Source: Nereida sp024640765
Lineage (GTDB): Bacteria; Pseudomonadota; Alphaproteobacteria; Rhodobacterales; Rhodobacteraceae
Assembly (NCBI GenBank): GCA_024640765.1
Contig: JAHEEK010000001.1
Span: forward strand, 124,001 to 188,000
Direction: 5' to 3'
Length of the DNA stretch: 64,000 bases
The translations under genes were made by a program, and so were the position numbers. The notes below the pieces were generated by a model, which worked only from the letters and a program-made list of their open reading frames with translations, made no database searches and was not told the origin of the DNA. Positions 8,165 through 17,895 of the stretch are shown in pieces (the stretch's first letter is position 1; the number at the start of each line of letters is the position of its first letter).

Positions 8165-8595
8165 CCAAGACGCCCGAAAATCCATTTCAGGCTTTCCTTG
8201 ATCAGTCCGCAGATTGGACCAAGGAAATGGCACCGCACATGGAACGTTTCATGGGCGGTAACTGGTCGTCTGCGGAATGGATGCAGGGCATGGAAAAGGC
8301 CATGGGTGCGATGAGCAAAGAGATGCTTGATGCAACCATGGGCGGTACCGCCAGCGCAGGGGGCTTGGACGCCAAGACCCGTTTGTTGGTGTCACTTGCA
8401 GGGTTCGTTGCACAGGGTGCGACGGCCGATGCGCAGATCAAGATCACTGTTAGCAACGCGCACACAGCCGGTGCGACAGAACAAGAAATCATGGAGACCA
8501 TCGCTACGATGTCTCTGTTGGGCGGCATGCCCGCGATGACCAAAGCAATGCAACTGGCCGCAGATGCGTTGAAAGAGAAGGACGACACCGAATGA
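8161..8595 (+). CDS. AhpD/carboxymuconolactone-decarboxylase-like protein in the nuo operon
   Basis: 144 residues, overlapping nuoI by four bases and nuoJ by four bases, so translation is coupled on both sides. Residues about 60-140 (LDAKTRLLVSLAGFVAQGA, followed by a helix pair rich in Ala/Met) follow the all-helical CMD/AhpD pattern. The CxxC pair used for peroxidase activity in AhpD is missing, since the protein has no cysteine at all, so redox catalysis of that kind is unlikely. The N-terminal third is Met-rich and amphipathic. The role in complex I is unknown; a structural or assembly role is only an inference from position. Confidence 0.75.
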   Translation: MTKTPENPFQAFLDQSADWTKEMAPHMERFMGGNWSSAEWMQGMEKAMGAMSKEMLDATMGGTASAGGLDAKTRLLVSLAGFVAQGATADAQIKITVSNAHTAGATEQEIMETIATMSLLGGMPAMTKAMQLAADALKEKDDTE

Positions 8596-9197
8596 GTGTG
8601 CTGACAATTGCGTTTTACGCCTTTGCGATCTCAACGATCGCCGGGGGGCTTTTCACTGTTATTGGTCGAAACCCCGTTCATTCGGTTTTGTGGCTGATCT
8701 TGGCGTTCCTGTCATCCGCAGGTTTGTTCGTCACGTTGGGCGCTGAGTTCGTCGCGATGCTGTTGATCATCGTCTACGTGGGTGCGGTCGCAGTTTTGTT
8801 CCTGTTCGTTGTGATGATGCTGGACGTCGATTTTGCCGAGCTGAAAGCCGAAATGGCCAAATACGTGCCGATCGCGCTGTTGATTGGTACAGTATTGTTG
8901 ATGCAGTTGGCGCTGGCTTTTGGGGCGTGGGAATACGGCGACGGTGCACTTGAACGTGTTGCGGCGCGTCAGGGTGATCAGCAAAACACTGCGGCTTTGG
9001 GCCTGCTCATCTATGATAAATATATCATGCTTTTCCAGCTTTCAGGGTTGATCCTGCTTGTGGCGATGATTGGTGCGATTGTGCTGACATTGCGTCACCG
9101 CCAAGACATCAAGCGCCAAGACGTTGTAGCGCAGATGATGCGCGATCCAGCGAAGGCGATGGAACTCAAAGACATCAAATCAGGGCAAGGCTTGTAA
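8592..9197 (+). CDS. nuoJ: NADH-quinone oxidoreductase subunit J
   Basis: 201 residues, five hydrophobic segments. The family signature region AVLFLFVVMMLDVDFAE is present near residues 70-86. It belongs to the membrane arm that couples quinone reduction to proton pumping. It overlaps the preceding AhpD-like gene by four bases and is followed three bases later by nuoK. Confidence 0.97.
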   Translation: MSVLTIAFYAFAISTIAGGLFTVIGRNPVHSVLWLILAFLSSAGLFVTLGAEFVAMLLIIVYVGAVAVLFLFVVMMLDVDFAELKAEMAKYVPIALLIGTVLLMQLALAFGAWEYGDGALERVAARQGDQQNTAALGLLIYDKYIMLFQLSGLILLVAMIGAIVLTLRHRQDIKRQDVVAQMMRDPAKAMELKDIKSGQGL

Positions 9198-9200
9198 CTC

Positions 9201-9506
9201 ATGATTGGCATCGAACACTATCTTACCGTTGCAGCGGCTTTGTTTGTTATCGGTATTTTTGGCCTGTTTCTTAACCGCAAGAACGTCATCATCTTGCTGA
9301 TGAGCATTGAACTGATGCTCTTGGCGGTGAACATCAATTTCGTCGCTTTTAGCGCGTTTCTTGATGATCTGGTTGGACAGGTATTCACCCTCTTTGTGTT
9401 GACTGTTGCAGCGGCTGAAGCGGCGATTGGTCTTGCGATCTTGGTTTGTTTCTTCCGCAATCGTGGCACCATCGACGTTGAAAACGTCAACGTGATGAAA
9501 GGCTAA
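9201..9506 (+). CDS. nuoK: NADH-quinone oxidoreductase subunit K
   Basis: 101 residues, three membrane helices, the standard size. Two conserved acidic positions of the membrane proton path are seen in LMSIELMLLAVNINFV and TVAAAEAAIGLAI. It belongs to the small MrpC-like membrane-arm subunits. Starts three bases after nuoJ and ends four bases before nuoL. Confidence 0.97.
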   Translation: MIGIEHYLTVAAALFVIGIFGLFLNRKNVIILLMSIELMLLAVNINFVAFSAFLDDLVGQVFTLFVLTVAAAEAAIGLAILVCFFRNRGTIDVENVNVMKG

Positions 9507-9510
9507 TCCA

Positions 9511-11607
9511 ATGGAAACCATCATCTTATTTGCACCCCTCATTGGGGCCCTGATTGCGGGCTTCGGCTGGAAGTTTATCGGTGAAACCGCGGCGCAGTAT
9601 GTCTCGACTGGTTTGTTGATGTTGGCGGCGGGCCTGTCATGGGTCGTATTCTTGTCGTTTGACGGAGTTACACAATCCATCCAGATCCTGCAATGGATCG
9701 AGAGCGGTACTTTTGTGACTGATTGGGCGATACGCCTTGACCGCTTGACGGCAACGATGCTGATCGTGATCAATTCGGTTTCGGCGTTGGTTCACCTCTA
9801 CTCATTCGGCTACATGGCCCATGATGAGAACTTTAAAGAGGGTGAAAACTACAAAGCGCGCTTCTTTGCGTATTTGTCGTTCTTTACTTTCGCGATGCTG
9901 ATGCTGGTCACAGCTGACAACCTTGTTCAGATGTTCTTTGGCTGGGAAGGCGTGGGCGTTGCGTCGTACCTGTTGATCAACTTCTATTTCCGCAAACCGT
10001 CCGCCAATGCTGCTGCGATGAAAGCATTCATTGTCAACCGCGTTGGGGACTTTGCTTTTATCCTCGGTATCGCGGGGCTTTACTTGCTGGCAGACAGCGT
10101 GAAGTTCGAAGATATCTTCGCCTACATGCCAACACTGGCCGAGCAGACAATCCGCTTCTTGTGGACTGATTGGTCTGCACCGAACTTGCTGGCGTTCCTG
10201 CTGTTCGTAGGCGCAATGGGTAAATCTGCACAGTTGCTGTTGCACACGTGGTTGCCTGACGCGATGGAAGGCCCGACGCCTGTGTCGGCACTCATTCACG
10301 CGGCGACAATGGTTACTGCTGGCGTTTTCCTCGTATGTCGTATGTCACCGCTGATGGAGTTCGCACCAGTCGCCACAAACTTTGTGGTTATCGTAGGCGC
10401 CATCACAGCATTCTTTGCGGCAACTGTGGGCTTGGTTCAAAACGATATTAAGCGCGTGATTGCGTACTCAACTTGTTCGCAGCTTGGCTATATGTTTGTG
10501 GCAGCGGGCCTTGGTGTATACTCTGTGGCGATGTTCCACTTGCTAACGCACGCATTTTTCAAAGCGATGCTTTTCTTGGGGGCGGGCTCTGTCATCCACG
10601 GGATGCACCACGAGCAGGACATGCGTAACTACGGCGGTCTTCGCAAAAAACTACCCGTGACGTTTTGGGCAATGATGATTGGCACCTTGGCGATTACAGG
10701 TGTTGGTATTCCGCTGCTGTATGTCGGCTTCCCAGTTGGCTTTGCCGGCTTCGTTTCCAAAGATGCAATCATTGAAAGCGCGTTTGTAGGTTCAACTTTT
10801 GCGTTCTGGATGCTGGTCATTGCTGCATTCATGACAAGCTTCTACAGCTGGCGCCTGATGTTCTTGACGTTCTACGGCAAACCACGGGGTGATAAACACA
10901 CCCACGAGCACGCCCACGAAAGCCCCAGCGTCATGCTGTTGCCGCTCGTCGTACTGGCTTTTGGTGCGATTTTCGCGGGCATGGTGTTCTACAAACCTTA
11001 CTTTGGTAGCCAAGAAAGCGTTGATAAGTTCTTCGGCATTGGCGTGAAAAAGGGCGAAGCGCACGCGTATTTCGACGCCCCAACGTTGGTAGCACCGGCA
11101 TACGCAGCTGGCGCAAAGGCAGACGGGGATCATTCAGATCACGACCGCAGCCAAGTGCCCGGTGACGGTGGCATCTTTATTGGGCCAGACAACCACATGA
11201 TCCATGAAGCTCACTTGGTGCCGAAATGGGTCAAGCTTAGCCCATTTTTTGCGATGCTCTTTGGGTTCATCTTGTCATGGTACATGTACATCCGCCGTCC
11301 TGATCTGCCCGCAAAATTGGCAGAAAACCAGTGGCCACTTTATAATTTCTTGCTCAACAAATGGTACTTTGACGAGCTTTACGACACGATCTTTGTTCGT
11401 CCTGCAAAATCACTGGGCCGCTTTTTGTGGACCCGTGGTGATGTGGGCATCATCGACGGTGGCATCAACGGTTTGGCGCTTGGTATTGTGCCGTTCTTCA
11501 CCCGTTTGGCAGGGCGCTTGCAGTCCGGCTACATCTTTACTTACGCGTTCTCCATGGTGATCGGCCTTGTTGTGCTGATCACGTGGATGACCTTGACTGC
11601 TGGATAA
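9511..11607 (+). CDS. nuoL: NADH-quinone oxidoreductase subunit L
   Basis: 698 residues; the distal antiporter-like pump subunit. Conserved features include FFGWEGVGVASYLLINFYF near residues 147-165, the lysine helix MGKSAQLLLHTWLPDAMEGPTPVSALIHAATMV near 236-268 and the C-terminal membrane helix that runs along the arm. A His-rich cytosolic or periplasmic loop (HTHEHAHE, about 463-470, and HSDHD) is notable but common in the family. Confidence 0.97.
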   Translation: METIILFAPLIGALIAGFGWKFIGETAAQYVSTGLLMLAAGLSWVVFLSFDGVTQSIQILQWIESGTFVTDWAIRLDRLTATMLIVINSVSALVHLYSFGYMAHDENFKEGENYKARFFAYLSFFTFAMLMLVTADNLVQMFFGWEGVGVASYLLINFYFRKPSANAAAMKAFIVNRVGDFAFILGIAGLYLLADSVKFEDIFAYMPTLAEQTIRFLWTDWSAPNLLAFLLFVGAMGKSAQLLLHTWLPDAMEGPTPVSALIHAATMVTAGVFLVCRMSPLMEFAPVATNFVVIVGAITAFFAATVGLVQNDIKRVIAYSTCSQLGYMFVAAGLGVYSVAMFHLLTHAFFKAMLFLGAGSVIHGMHHEQDMRNYGGLRKKLPVTFWAMMIGTLAITGVGIPLLYVGFPVGFAGFVSKDAIIESAFVGSTFAFWMLVIAAFMTSFYSWRLMFLTFYGKPRGDKHTHEHAHESPSVMLLPLVVLAFGAIFAGMVFYKPYFGSQESVDKFFGIGVKKGEAHAYFDAPTLVAPAYAAGAKADGDHSDHDRSQVPGDGGIFIGPDNHMIHEAHLVPKWVKLSPFFAMLFGFILSWYMYIRRPDLPAKLAENQWPLYNFLLNKWYFDELYDTIFVRPAKSLGRFLWTRGDVGIIDGGINGLALGIVPFFTRLAGRLQSGYIFTYAFSMVIGLVVLITWMTLTAG

Positions 11608-11613
11608 CGACCC

Positions 11614-13164
11614 ATGGACAACCTTCTCTCCATTGTCACTTTTCTGCCGCTGCTTGGCGCGCTCATTTTGGCGCTGTTTTTGCGGGGCGACGACGAAGCA
11701 GCACAGCGCAACGCAAAGTGGGTAGCCTTGTGGGCCACCGCTGCAACGTTCGTCTTCTCGATCTTCATTTTGACTGGTTTTGACGCGTCGAACACCGACT
11801 TTCAGTTTGTTGAAGAACACACGTGGTTGATGGGGCTTACATACAAAATGGGCGTTGACGGGATCAGCGTACTGTTTGTGATGCTGACCACATTCCTTAT
11901 GCCGCTTGTGATTGCGTCTTGCTGGGGTGTGACGCACCGCGTCAAAGAATATATGATCGCGTTCTTGCTGCTCGAAACACTTATGCTGGGTGTTTTCTGC
12001 GCGTTGGACATGGTGCTGTTCTATCTGTTCTTTGAGGCCGGCCTTATCCCAATGTTCCTAATCATCGGCATTTGGGGCGGGGCGAACCGGATCTACGCGT
12101 CGTTCAAGTTCTTCCTTTATACCTTCCTTGGCTCGGTTCTCATGCTGGTTGCGATGGTCACGATGTATATTGAGGCAGGCACGACCGACATCCCGACACT
12201 GCTGAGCTTTGAATTTGACAGCGCGGTTTTGAACCTGTTCGGCTTCCACATTCTGGGTGGCTTGCAAACACTGTTGTTCTTGGCATTCTTCGCAAGCTTC
12301 GCGGTAAAAATGCCAATGTGGCCAGTGCACACGTGGTTGCCTGATGCACACGTTCAGGCGCCAACAGCGGGGTCTGTCGTTCTGGCGGCGATTTTGCTCA
12401 AGATGGGCGGCTACGGTTTCTTGCGTTTCTCACTGCCTATGTTCCCGGTCGGTTCCGAGATCCTGTCACCGCTGGTGTTGTGGATGTCAGCCATTGCGAT
12501 TGTGTACACATCGCTTGTCGCATTGGTCCAAGAGGACATGAAAAAGCTGATTGCTTACTCATCGGTTGCGCACATGGGCTTTGTGACAATGGGTATCTTC
12601 GCTGCGAACCAACAAGGTGTTGATGGTGCGATTTTTCAGATGGTCAGCCACGGCTTTATCTCTGGCGCACTGTTCTTGTGTGTCGGTGTTATTTACGACC
12701 GGATGCACACACGCGATATTGATGCTTATGGCGGTCTTGTGAACCGGATGCCTGCATATGCGTTGGTGTTCATGTTCTTCACCATGGCCAACGTTGGCCT
12801 GCCGGGGACGTCCGGTTTCGTAGGTGAATTCCTGACCATCATTGGCGTGTTCCAGGTGAACACATGGGTGGCTATGGTCGCTGCGACGGGTGTGATCTTG
12901 TCCGCTGGCTACGCGTTGTGGCTCTACCGCCGCGTGGTGATGGGTGACCTGATCAAGGAAAGCCTGAAAACAATTACCGATATGACCCGTCTTGAGCGTG
13001 CAATCTTTGCACCACTCGTGGTGATGACGCTGTTGTTAGGGATCTATCCCAGCTTGGTGACAGACATCATCGGACCATCGGTTTCCGCCCTTGTTCAAAA
13101 CTATGACGTGGCCGTCAGCGCATTCGACGCGGCAGCCCAAACCGCTGAAATCGCGGCGCACTAA
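11614..13164 (+). CDS. nuoM: NADH-quinone oxidoreductase subunit M
   Basis: 516 residues; the second antiporter-like pump subunit. Family hallmarks are FYLFFEAGLIPMFLIIGIWG with the key acidic residue, the helix KMPMWPVHTWLPDAHVQAPTAGSVVLA with the pump lysine, and KKLIAYSSVAHMGFV. About 14 membrane helices are expected. It starts six bases after nuoL and ends 12 bases before nuoN. Confidence 0.97.
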   Translation: MDNLLSIVTFLPLLGALILALFLRGDDEAAQRNAKWVALWATAATFVFSIFILTGFDASNTDFQFVEEHTWLMGLTYKMGVDGISVLFVMLTTFLMPLVIASCWGVTHRVKEYMIAFLLLETLMLGVFCALDMVLFYLFFEAGLIPMFLIIGIWGGANRIYASFKFFLYTFLGSVLMLVAMVTMYIEAGTTDIPTLLSFEFDSAVLNLFGFHILGGLQTLLFLAFFASFAVKMPMWPVHTWLPDAHVQAPTAGSVVLAAILLKMGGYGFLRFSLPMFPVGSEILSPLVLWMSAIAIVYTSLVALVQEDMKKLIAYSSVAHMGFVTMGIFAANQQGVDGAIFQMVSHGFISGALFLCVGVIYDRMHTRDIDAYGGLVNRMPAYALVFMFFTMANVGLPGTSGFVGEFLTIIGVFQVNTWVAMVAATGVILSAGYALWLYRRVVMGDLIKESLKTITDMTRLERAIFAPLVVMTLLLGIYPSLVTDIIGPSVSALVQNYDVAVSAFDAAAQTAEIAAH

Positions 13165-13176
13165 AGGATCTGAGCT

Positions 13177-14613
13177 ATGACTGCTGATATCAACACTATG
13201 CTGCCAGAAATTGTGCTGGCGCTTTATGCCATGGTTGCGCTGATTGCGATTGTCTACACAGGCAAGGATGCCATGGCGCGCTTGTCGCTTTGGATGACGT
13301 CGATCGTATTCGTAGGCATGGCCGCGTGGATTGCAACATCGGGCGAGGGCACATCTGTGGCTTTCGGTGGGATGTTTATGGATGATGCGTTCTCGCGCTT
13401 TGCAAAAGTCACAATCCTGTTGTCGGCAGCCGCGGTTTTGTTGATGTCGGAAGAGTACATGACACGCCGTGATCTGCTGCGTTTTGAGTACCCGCTGTTG
13501 GTCGCCTTAGCAGCCGTCGGTATGATGGTCATGGTGTCGGCTGGTGATTTGATGGCGCTTTACATGGGCCTCGAGCTGCAGTCCTTGGCGCTTTACGTGG
13601 TCGCATCGCTGCGCCGTGACAATGTCAAATCTACAGAAGCGGGCCTGAAGTACTTCGTGTTGGGTGCGCTGTCATCTGGTCTGTTGCTCTACGGTGCGTC
13701 GCTGACATACGGCTATGCGGGCACAACCCTGTTCACTGGCATCGTAGATGCCGCAGGCGACGGGCCTATGTCGCTTGGTCTGATCTTCGGTTTGGTTTTC
13801 TTGTCTGTCGGTCTTGCGTTCAAAGTATCCGCTGCACCGTTCCATATGTGGACACCAGACGTATACGAGGGCGCGCCAACACCGGTCACGGCTTTCTTCG
13901 CAACCGCACCCAAAGTTGCTGCCATGGGCCTATTCGCACGCGTGATGCACGATGCTTTCGGTACGTCAGTTTCTGATTGGCAGCAGATCGTGGCTTTCCT
14001 TGCGGTTCTATCGATGTTCCTTGGTGCCATTGCAGCGATTGGACAGACCGACATCAAGCGTCTGATGGCGTACTCGTCCATTGCGCATATGGGTTTTGCT
14101 CTGATGGGTCTTGCAGCGGGTACCGCTTTGGGTGTGCAGGCAATGCTGATTTACATGGCCATTTACGTAACCATGAACATTGGCACGTTTGCGTTTATCC
14201 TGTCGATGAACAAAGAAGGCCAACCGGTGACAAATATTGCTTCGCTGAACAGCCTGGCAAGCCGTGAGCCAGTTCAGGCCTTGGCTATGTTGGTACTGAT
14301 GTTCAGCCTCGCGGGTGTGCCCCCAATGTTGGGTTTCTTTGGCAAATACGGTGTGCTTGTTGCAGCGGTAGATGCCGGTCTGTCATGGTTGGCGATTGCA
14401 GGTGTGATTGCATCGGTGATTGGTGCTTTCTACTATCTGCGCATCGTTTACTTCATGTACTTCGGCGAGGCGCAGGACGACATTTCCGTAAAGGCCACTC
14501 CGGTGCTGAAGTTATTCCTTGTCGGTTCTGCTGCGGCAATGCTCTTGGGTGTGATCAACTTGTTCGGCATTGAGGCACCAGCAGCGTTGGCAGCGGCATC
14601 ACTTGTCAACTGA
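13177..14613 (+). CDS. nuoN: NADH-quinone oxidoreductase subunit N
   Basis: 478 residues; the third antiporter-like subunit. Seen are the helix MALYMGLELQSLALYVVASL with the conserved Glu, the lysine helix GLAFKVSAAPFHMWTPDVYEG and DIKRLMAYSSIAHMGFALMG. It closes the nuo operon and its end overlaps the probable birA start, so birA, coaX and rnj may share transcripts with it. Confidence 0.97.
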   Translation: MTADINTMLPEIVLALYAMVALIAIVYTGKDAMARLSLWMTSIVFVGMAAWIATSGEGTSVAFGGMFMDDAFSRFAKVTILLSAAAVLLMSEEYMTRRDLLRFEYPLLVALAAVGMMVMVSAGDLMALYMGLELQSLALYVVASLRRDNVKSTEAGLKYFVLGALSSGLLLYGASLTYGYAGTTLFTGIVDAAGDGPMSLGLIFGLVFLSVGLAFKVSAAPFHMWTPDVYEGAPTPVTAFFATAPKVAAMGLFARVMHDAFGTSVSDWQQIVAFLAVLSMFLGAIAAIGQTDIKRLMAYSSIAHMGFALMGLAAGTALGVQAMLIYMAIYVTMNIGTFAFILSMNKEGQPVTNIASLNSLASREPVQALAMLVLMFSLAGVPPMLGFFGKYGVLVAAVDAGLSWLAIAGVIASVIGAFYYLRIVYFMYFGEAQDDISVKATPVLKLFLVGSAAAMLLGVINLFGIEAPAALAAASLVN

Positions 14614-15349
14614 TTGGCCAACAGGCGTCGATTTGATCGAGTTAGATCAAGTTGACAGCACAATGGCAGAGGCGGCGCGACGTGCGCCGTCGCTTACATC
14701 TCCCACATGGATAAGGGCCGATGGCCAGTCCGCAGGACGCGGCCGGTCGGGTCGATCCTGGGGGCACCCCACAGGTAATCTTGCGGCCACTCTTGTGTTC
14801 AAGCCGCATTGTTCGGCCCAGCAAGGGGCGCAGCGCAGTTTTTTAGCAGCCAATGCATTGTGTGATGCCTTAAGCGCGTATGTTCCCGCGTCCAAGCTGG
14901 CGTTGAAATGGCCCAACGACGTATTGCTGTCGGGCGGTAAGGTTGCCGGAATTTTGCTTGAGGCGTCTGGCGGGGCTCAGTTGAATTGGTTGTCGATTGG
15001 CATCGGTGTGAACCTTGCCCATGCACCCGTCATTGAGGACGCGGCATTCGGACCGACGGCGGTTGCACTGCACCTTGATACGCAGGTTGAGGCTCCGACG
15101 CCGATGACGTTCTTGAACATACTTGCGGCGAAATACGCATCGCAAGAAGCGCTTCTTGCGACCGAAGGGTTTGATCACATTCGGGCACAATGGCTGTCAC
15201 GCGCCGCCCGTCTGGATGAGGTGATTACCGCCCGAACGTCCCGCGACACAATCACTGGAACCTTTCGAGATGTGGACGCGGAGGGCAATCTTGTATTAGA
15301 GACCCCCAAGGGCCGTGAAACCGTCACGGCCGCCGACGTATATTTTTAG
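14603..15349 (+). CDS. birA: Biotin-[acetyl-CoA-carboxylase] ligase
   Basis: About 248 residues. It activates biotin to biotinyl-AMP and transfers it to carboxylase carrier domains. The catalytic loop GRGRSGRSWGHPTGNL is intact, followed by KWPNDVLL and GGKVAGILLE. There is no N-terminal DNA-binding domain, so this is the ligase-only class. The start is uncertain: no ATG fits. A TTG at 14603 gives LSTDWPTGVDLIELDQVDSTM, which matches the normal N-terminus and overlaps nuoN by 11 bases; a TTG at 14570 is also in frame. Confidence 0.92.
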   Translation: MSTDWPTGVDLIELDQVDSTMAEAARRAPSLTSPTWIRADGQSAGRGRSGRSWGHPTGNLAATLVFKPHCSAQQGAQRSFLAANALCDALSAYVPASKLALKWPNDVLLSGGKVAGILLEASGGAQLNWLSIGIGVNLAHAPVIEDAAFGPTAVALHLDTQVEAPTPMTFLNILAAKYASQEALLATEGFDHIRAQWLSRAARLDEVITARTSRDTITGTFRDVDAEGNLVLETPKGRETVTAADVYF

Positions 15350-15361
15350 GAGGCGTGTGGA

Positions 15362-16141
15362 ATGTTACTGGCGATCGATTGCGGCAACACCAACACTGTC
15401 TTCTCAATTTGGGACGGCGAGCATTTCATTGCAAATTGGCGGACCTCGACCGAGCATCAGCGCACGGCAGATCAATACTATGTCTGGCTGTCGACACTGA
15501 TGTCTTTCCAGAAAGTTGATGTTGAGATCACGGACGTCATCATCAGCTCAACAGTCCCCCGGGTTGTGTTCAACTTACGGGTGTTTGCAGACCGCTATTT
15601 CAATTGCCGCCCGCTTGTTGTTGGTAAACCCGATTGTTTGTTGCCCGTGGATGTGCGCGTCGATGGCGGTACTCAAGTTGGACCGGACCGTTTGGTAAAC
15701 ACTGTTGCGGGACACAGCCTTTTTGGTGGTGATTTGATTGTCGTAGATTTCGGGACGGCGACAACTTTTGATGTTGTCGACACAGACGGTGCCTATATCG
15801 GCGGGGTCATTGCACCCGGGGTGAATTTGTCACTAGGGGCGCTCCACCAAGCGGCGGCTGCATTGCCCCATGTGGATGTGACCAAGCCCGAGCGTGTGAT
15901 TGGGACCAACACTGTTGCTTGTATGCAGTCAGGGATCTTTTGGGGTTATGTCGGCCTAATCAACGGCATTTGTGATCGTATCAAAGCGGAACAGGGACGG
16001 CAGATGCGCGTCGTCTCCACTGGCGGGCTGGCCCCGTTGTTCCAACAAGGACATGCGCTATTTGACGAATATGAAGAGTTTTTGACGATGCACGGCCTGA
16101 CCGTCATCTATAAATACAACAAGGATAATAATACGTTATGA
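15362..16141 (+). CDS. coaX: Type III pantothenate kinase
   Basis: 259 residues; phosphorylates pantothenate in the first step of coenzyme A synthesis. The ASKHA-type phosphate loop reads LLAIDCGNTNTVFSIWDG at the N-terminus, and the second loop is DFGTATTFDVVD. A strong AGGAGG precedes the ATG. Its stop codon overlaps the rnj start in an ATGA arrangement, so the two are probably translationally coupled. Confidence 0.95.
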   Translation: MLLAIDCGNTNTVFSIWDGEHFIANWRTSTEHQRTADQYYVWLSTLMSFQKVDVEITDVIISSTVPRVVFNLRVFADRYFNCRPLVVGKPDCLLPVDVRVDGGTQVGPDRLVNTVAGHSLFGGDLIVVDFGTATTFDVVDTDGAYIGGVIAPGVNLSLGALHQAAAALPHVDVTKPERVIGTNTVACMQSGIFWGYVGLINGICDRIKAEQGRQMRVVSTGGLAPLFQQGHALFDEYEEFLTMHGLTVIYKYNKDNNTL

Positions 16142-17799
16142 GCAGCGAACGGCTGATTTACCTACCCCTCGGCGGTGCCGGCGAAGTGGGGATGAATTGC
16201 TATGTCTACGGATATGGCCCCGAACATAAAGAGCGTCTGATCGTTGTCGATCTTGGTGTGACTTTCCCTGATATGGACAGCACCCCGGGTGTTGATCTGA
16301 TTTTGCCCGACGTGTCATGGCTTGTTGAGCGGCGTGACCGTATCGACGGCGTGTTCATCACCCATGCGCACGAGGACCATGTAGGCGCAGTTGGTCACCT
16401 TTGGGAGCGCCTTAAGGCCCCAATCTACACGCGTGCGTTCACAGCGAATATTGCCCGCCGCAAGATGGAAGAGCACGGCGCGGATACTGATGCGCTGCAC
16501 ACGGTTAGCCCTTGGCCCGAAACAGTTGAGACGGGTCCGTTCAAAGTGGGTTTTGTGCCGCTCTCGCATTCGATCCCTGAAAGCTCTGGCCTTGTCATCG
16601 ATACTCCTGCAGGACGGATCGTGCACACGGGTGATTTTAAAATTGATACGAACCCCGTCGTGGGCGAGGCGTTTGATCGCAAGTTATGGTCATCGTTTGG
16701 GACAGTCAAAGCATTGGTTTGCGACAGCACAAACGTATTCTCGCGTGATGCAGGCCGCTCTGAATCGACGCTGAAACCTGCGATTACGGAACTGATCGCA
16801 GAGCAAGAGGGCATGGTGGTTGCGACAACTTTCGCCAGCAACATTGCACGCTTGCAGACATTGGCGGACGCAGGCATTGCGGCCGGGCGTTCTGTTTGTT
16901 TGTTGGGCCGTGCCATGGGCAAGATGGTCCAAGCGGGCTCGGAAACTGGCATTTTAACGGACTTCCCCAGCACGATCTCTGCAGAAGAAGCGACACAAAT
17001 TCCCCGCCAAAACGTTATGCTCTTGGTGACAGGTAGCCAAGGGGAACGCCGTGCGGCCTCCGCCCAACTTGCCAACGGCAAGTACCGCGGCATTACTATG
17101 AAGGCAGGCGACACGTTCCTGTTCTCATCAAAAACCATTCCTGGCAACGAGCGTGGTGTTATTAAAATCATGAACCAGTTCAGTGAATTGGGCGTAGATG
17201 TGATTGATGATTACTCCGGTGCCTATCACGTGTCGGGGCACGCCAACCGTCCTGATCTGGAAGAGATGCACCAGCTTGTGAACCCACAAGTGGTGATACC
17301 AATGCACGGTGAGCACCGTCATCTTCGTGAACATACCAAGCTGTGTACTGCCAAGGGTATGAGCGCAGTTGTCGCCGTAAACGGCACGATGATCGACCTG
17401 ACCGGCAACGCCCCCAAAGTAGGTGGCTACGTTGAAACGGGCCGGACATATCTGGACGGCTCAGTCAAAGTCGGCATGCTGGACGGCATTGTGCGTGATC
17501 GTGTGAAAATGGCGCTGAACGGCCATGTGATTGTCACGGTGATCATCGACGAAGATGGTGAGCCGCTTGGCGAGCCATGGTGTGAAGTGAAGGGCATCGC
17601 CGAAGTTGGCAGATCAAACGCGCCGCTGGTTGATGTCCTTGAGCAAGACCTTGGTCAGCTGATTATGCGGGCCGATGATCGTACTGTGGCAGATGATGAC
17701 AAGCTTGAAGAGCAACTAAAGCGCCAAGCGCGCCGTACCTGCCAGCAAGAGATTGGCAAAAAAGTAGAGGTCACTTGTGTGATTAGCCGCCTTAGCTAA
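16138..17799 (+). CDS. rnj: Ribonuclease J
   Basis: 553 residues. A metallo-beta-lactamase/beta-CASP exo- and endoribonuclease acting on mRNA and rRNA. The metal motif is THAHEDH (His76, His78, Asp80, His81), with DSTNVFSRDAGRSEST and the later HVSGHANRPDLEEMH in the beta-CASP part. It is normal length for alphaproteobacterial RNase J. It overlaps coaX by four bases and ends in a bidirectional terminator shared with the convergent helicase gene. Confidence 0.95.
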   Translation: MSSERLIYLPLGGAGEVGMNCYVYGYGPEHKERLIVVDLGVTFPDMDSTPGVDLILPDVSWLVERRDRIDGVFITHAHEDHVGAVGHLWERLKAPIYTRAFTANIARRKMEEHGADTDALHTVSPWPETVETGPFKVGFVPLSHSIPESSGLVIDTPAGRIVHTGDFKIDTNPVVGEAFDRKLWSSFGTVKALVCDSTNVFSRDAGRSESTLKPAITELIAEQEGMVVATTFASNIARLQTLADAGIAAGRSVCLLGRAMGKMVQAGSETGILTDFPSTISAEEATQIPRQNVMLLVTGSQGERRAASAQLANGKYRGITMKAGDTFLFSSKTIPGNERGVIKIMNQFSELGVDVIDDYSGAYHVSGHANRPDLEEMHQLVNPQVVIPMHGEHRHLREHTKLCTAKGMSAVVAVNGTMIDLTGNAPKVGGYVETGRTYLDGSVKVGMLDGIVRDRVKMALNGHVIVTVIIDEDGEPLGEPWCEVKGIAEVGRSNAPLVDVLEQDLGQLIMRADDRTVADDDKLEEQLKRQARRTCQQEIGKKVEVTCVISRLS

Positions 17800-17814
17800 T
17801 CCTGGCGGAGACCA

Positions 17815-17856
17815 AAGAAAAAGGCTGGAGACCTCGCGGTTTCCAGCCTTTCTTGT
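17815..17856. terminator. Bidirectional terminator between rnj and the helicase gene
   Basis: A 9-base-pair stem (17821-17829 with 17842-17850) encloses a 12-base loop. T-rich sequence follows on the plus strand, and an A-rich stretch precedes it (T-rich on the minus strand), so it can serve both convergent genes. Confidence 0.75.
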
Positions 17857-17895
17857 TTCTAGTTCGGCTGACCCTAAGTGTGCCAGTCGCTTTTG

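Noticed and set aside
10900..11160. His-rich stretches in nuoL as a metal-binding regulator
   Set aside because: They lie in a variable loop of NuoL and such loops are common in the family.
16425..17171. 248-codon minus frame inside rnj
   Set aside because: Complete overlap with a clear RNase J gene; the composition is that of an antisense shadow.
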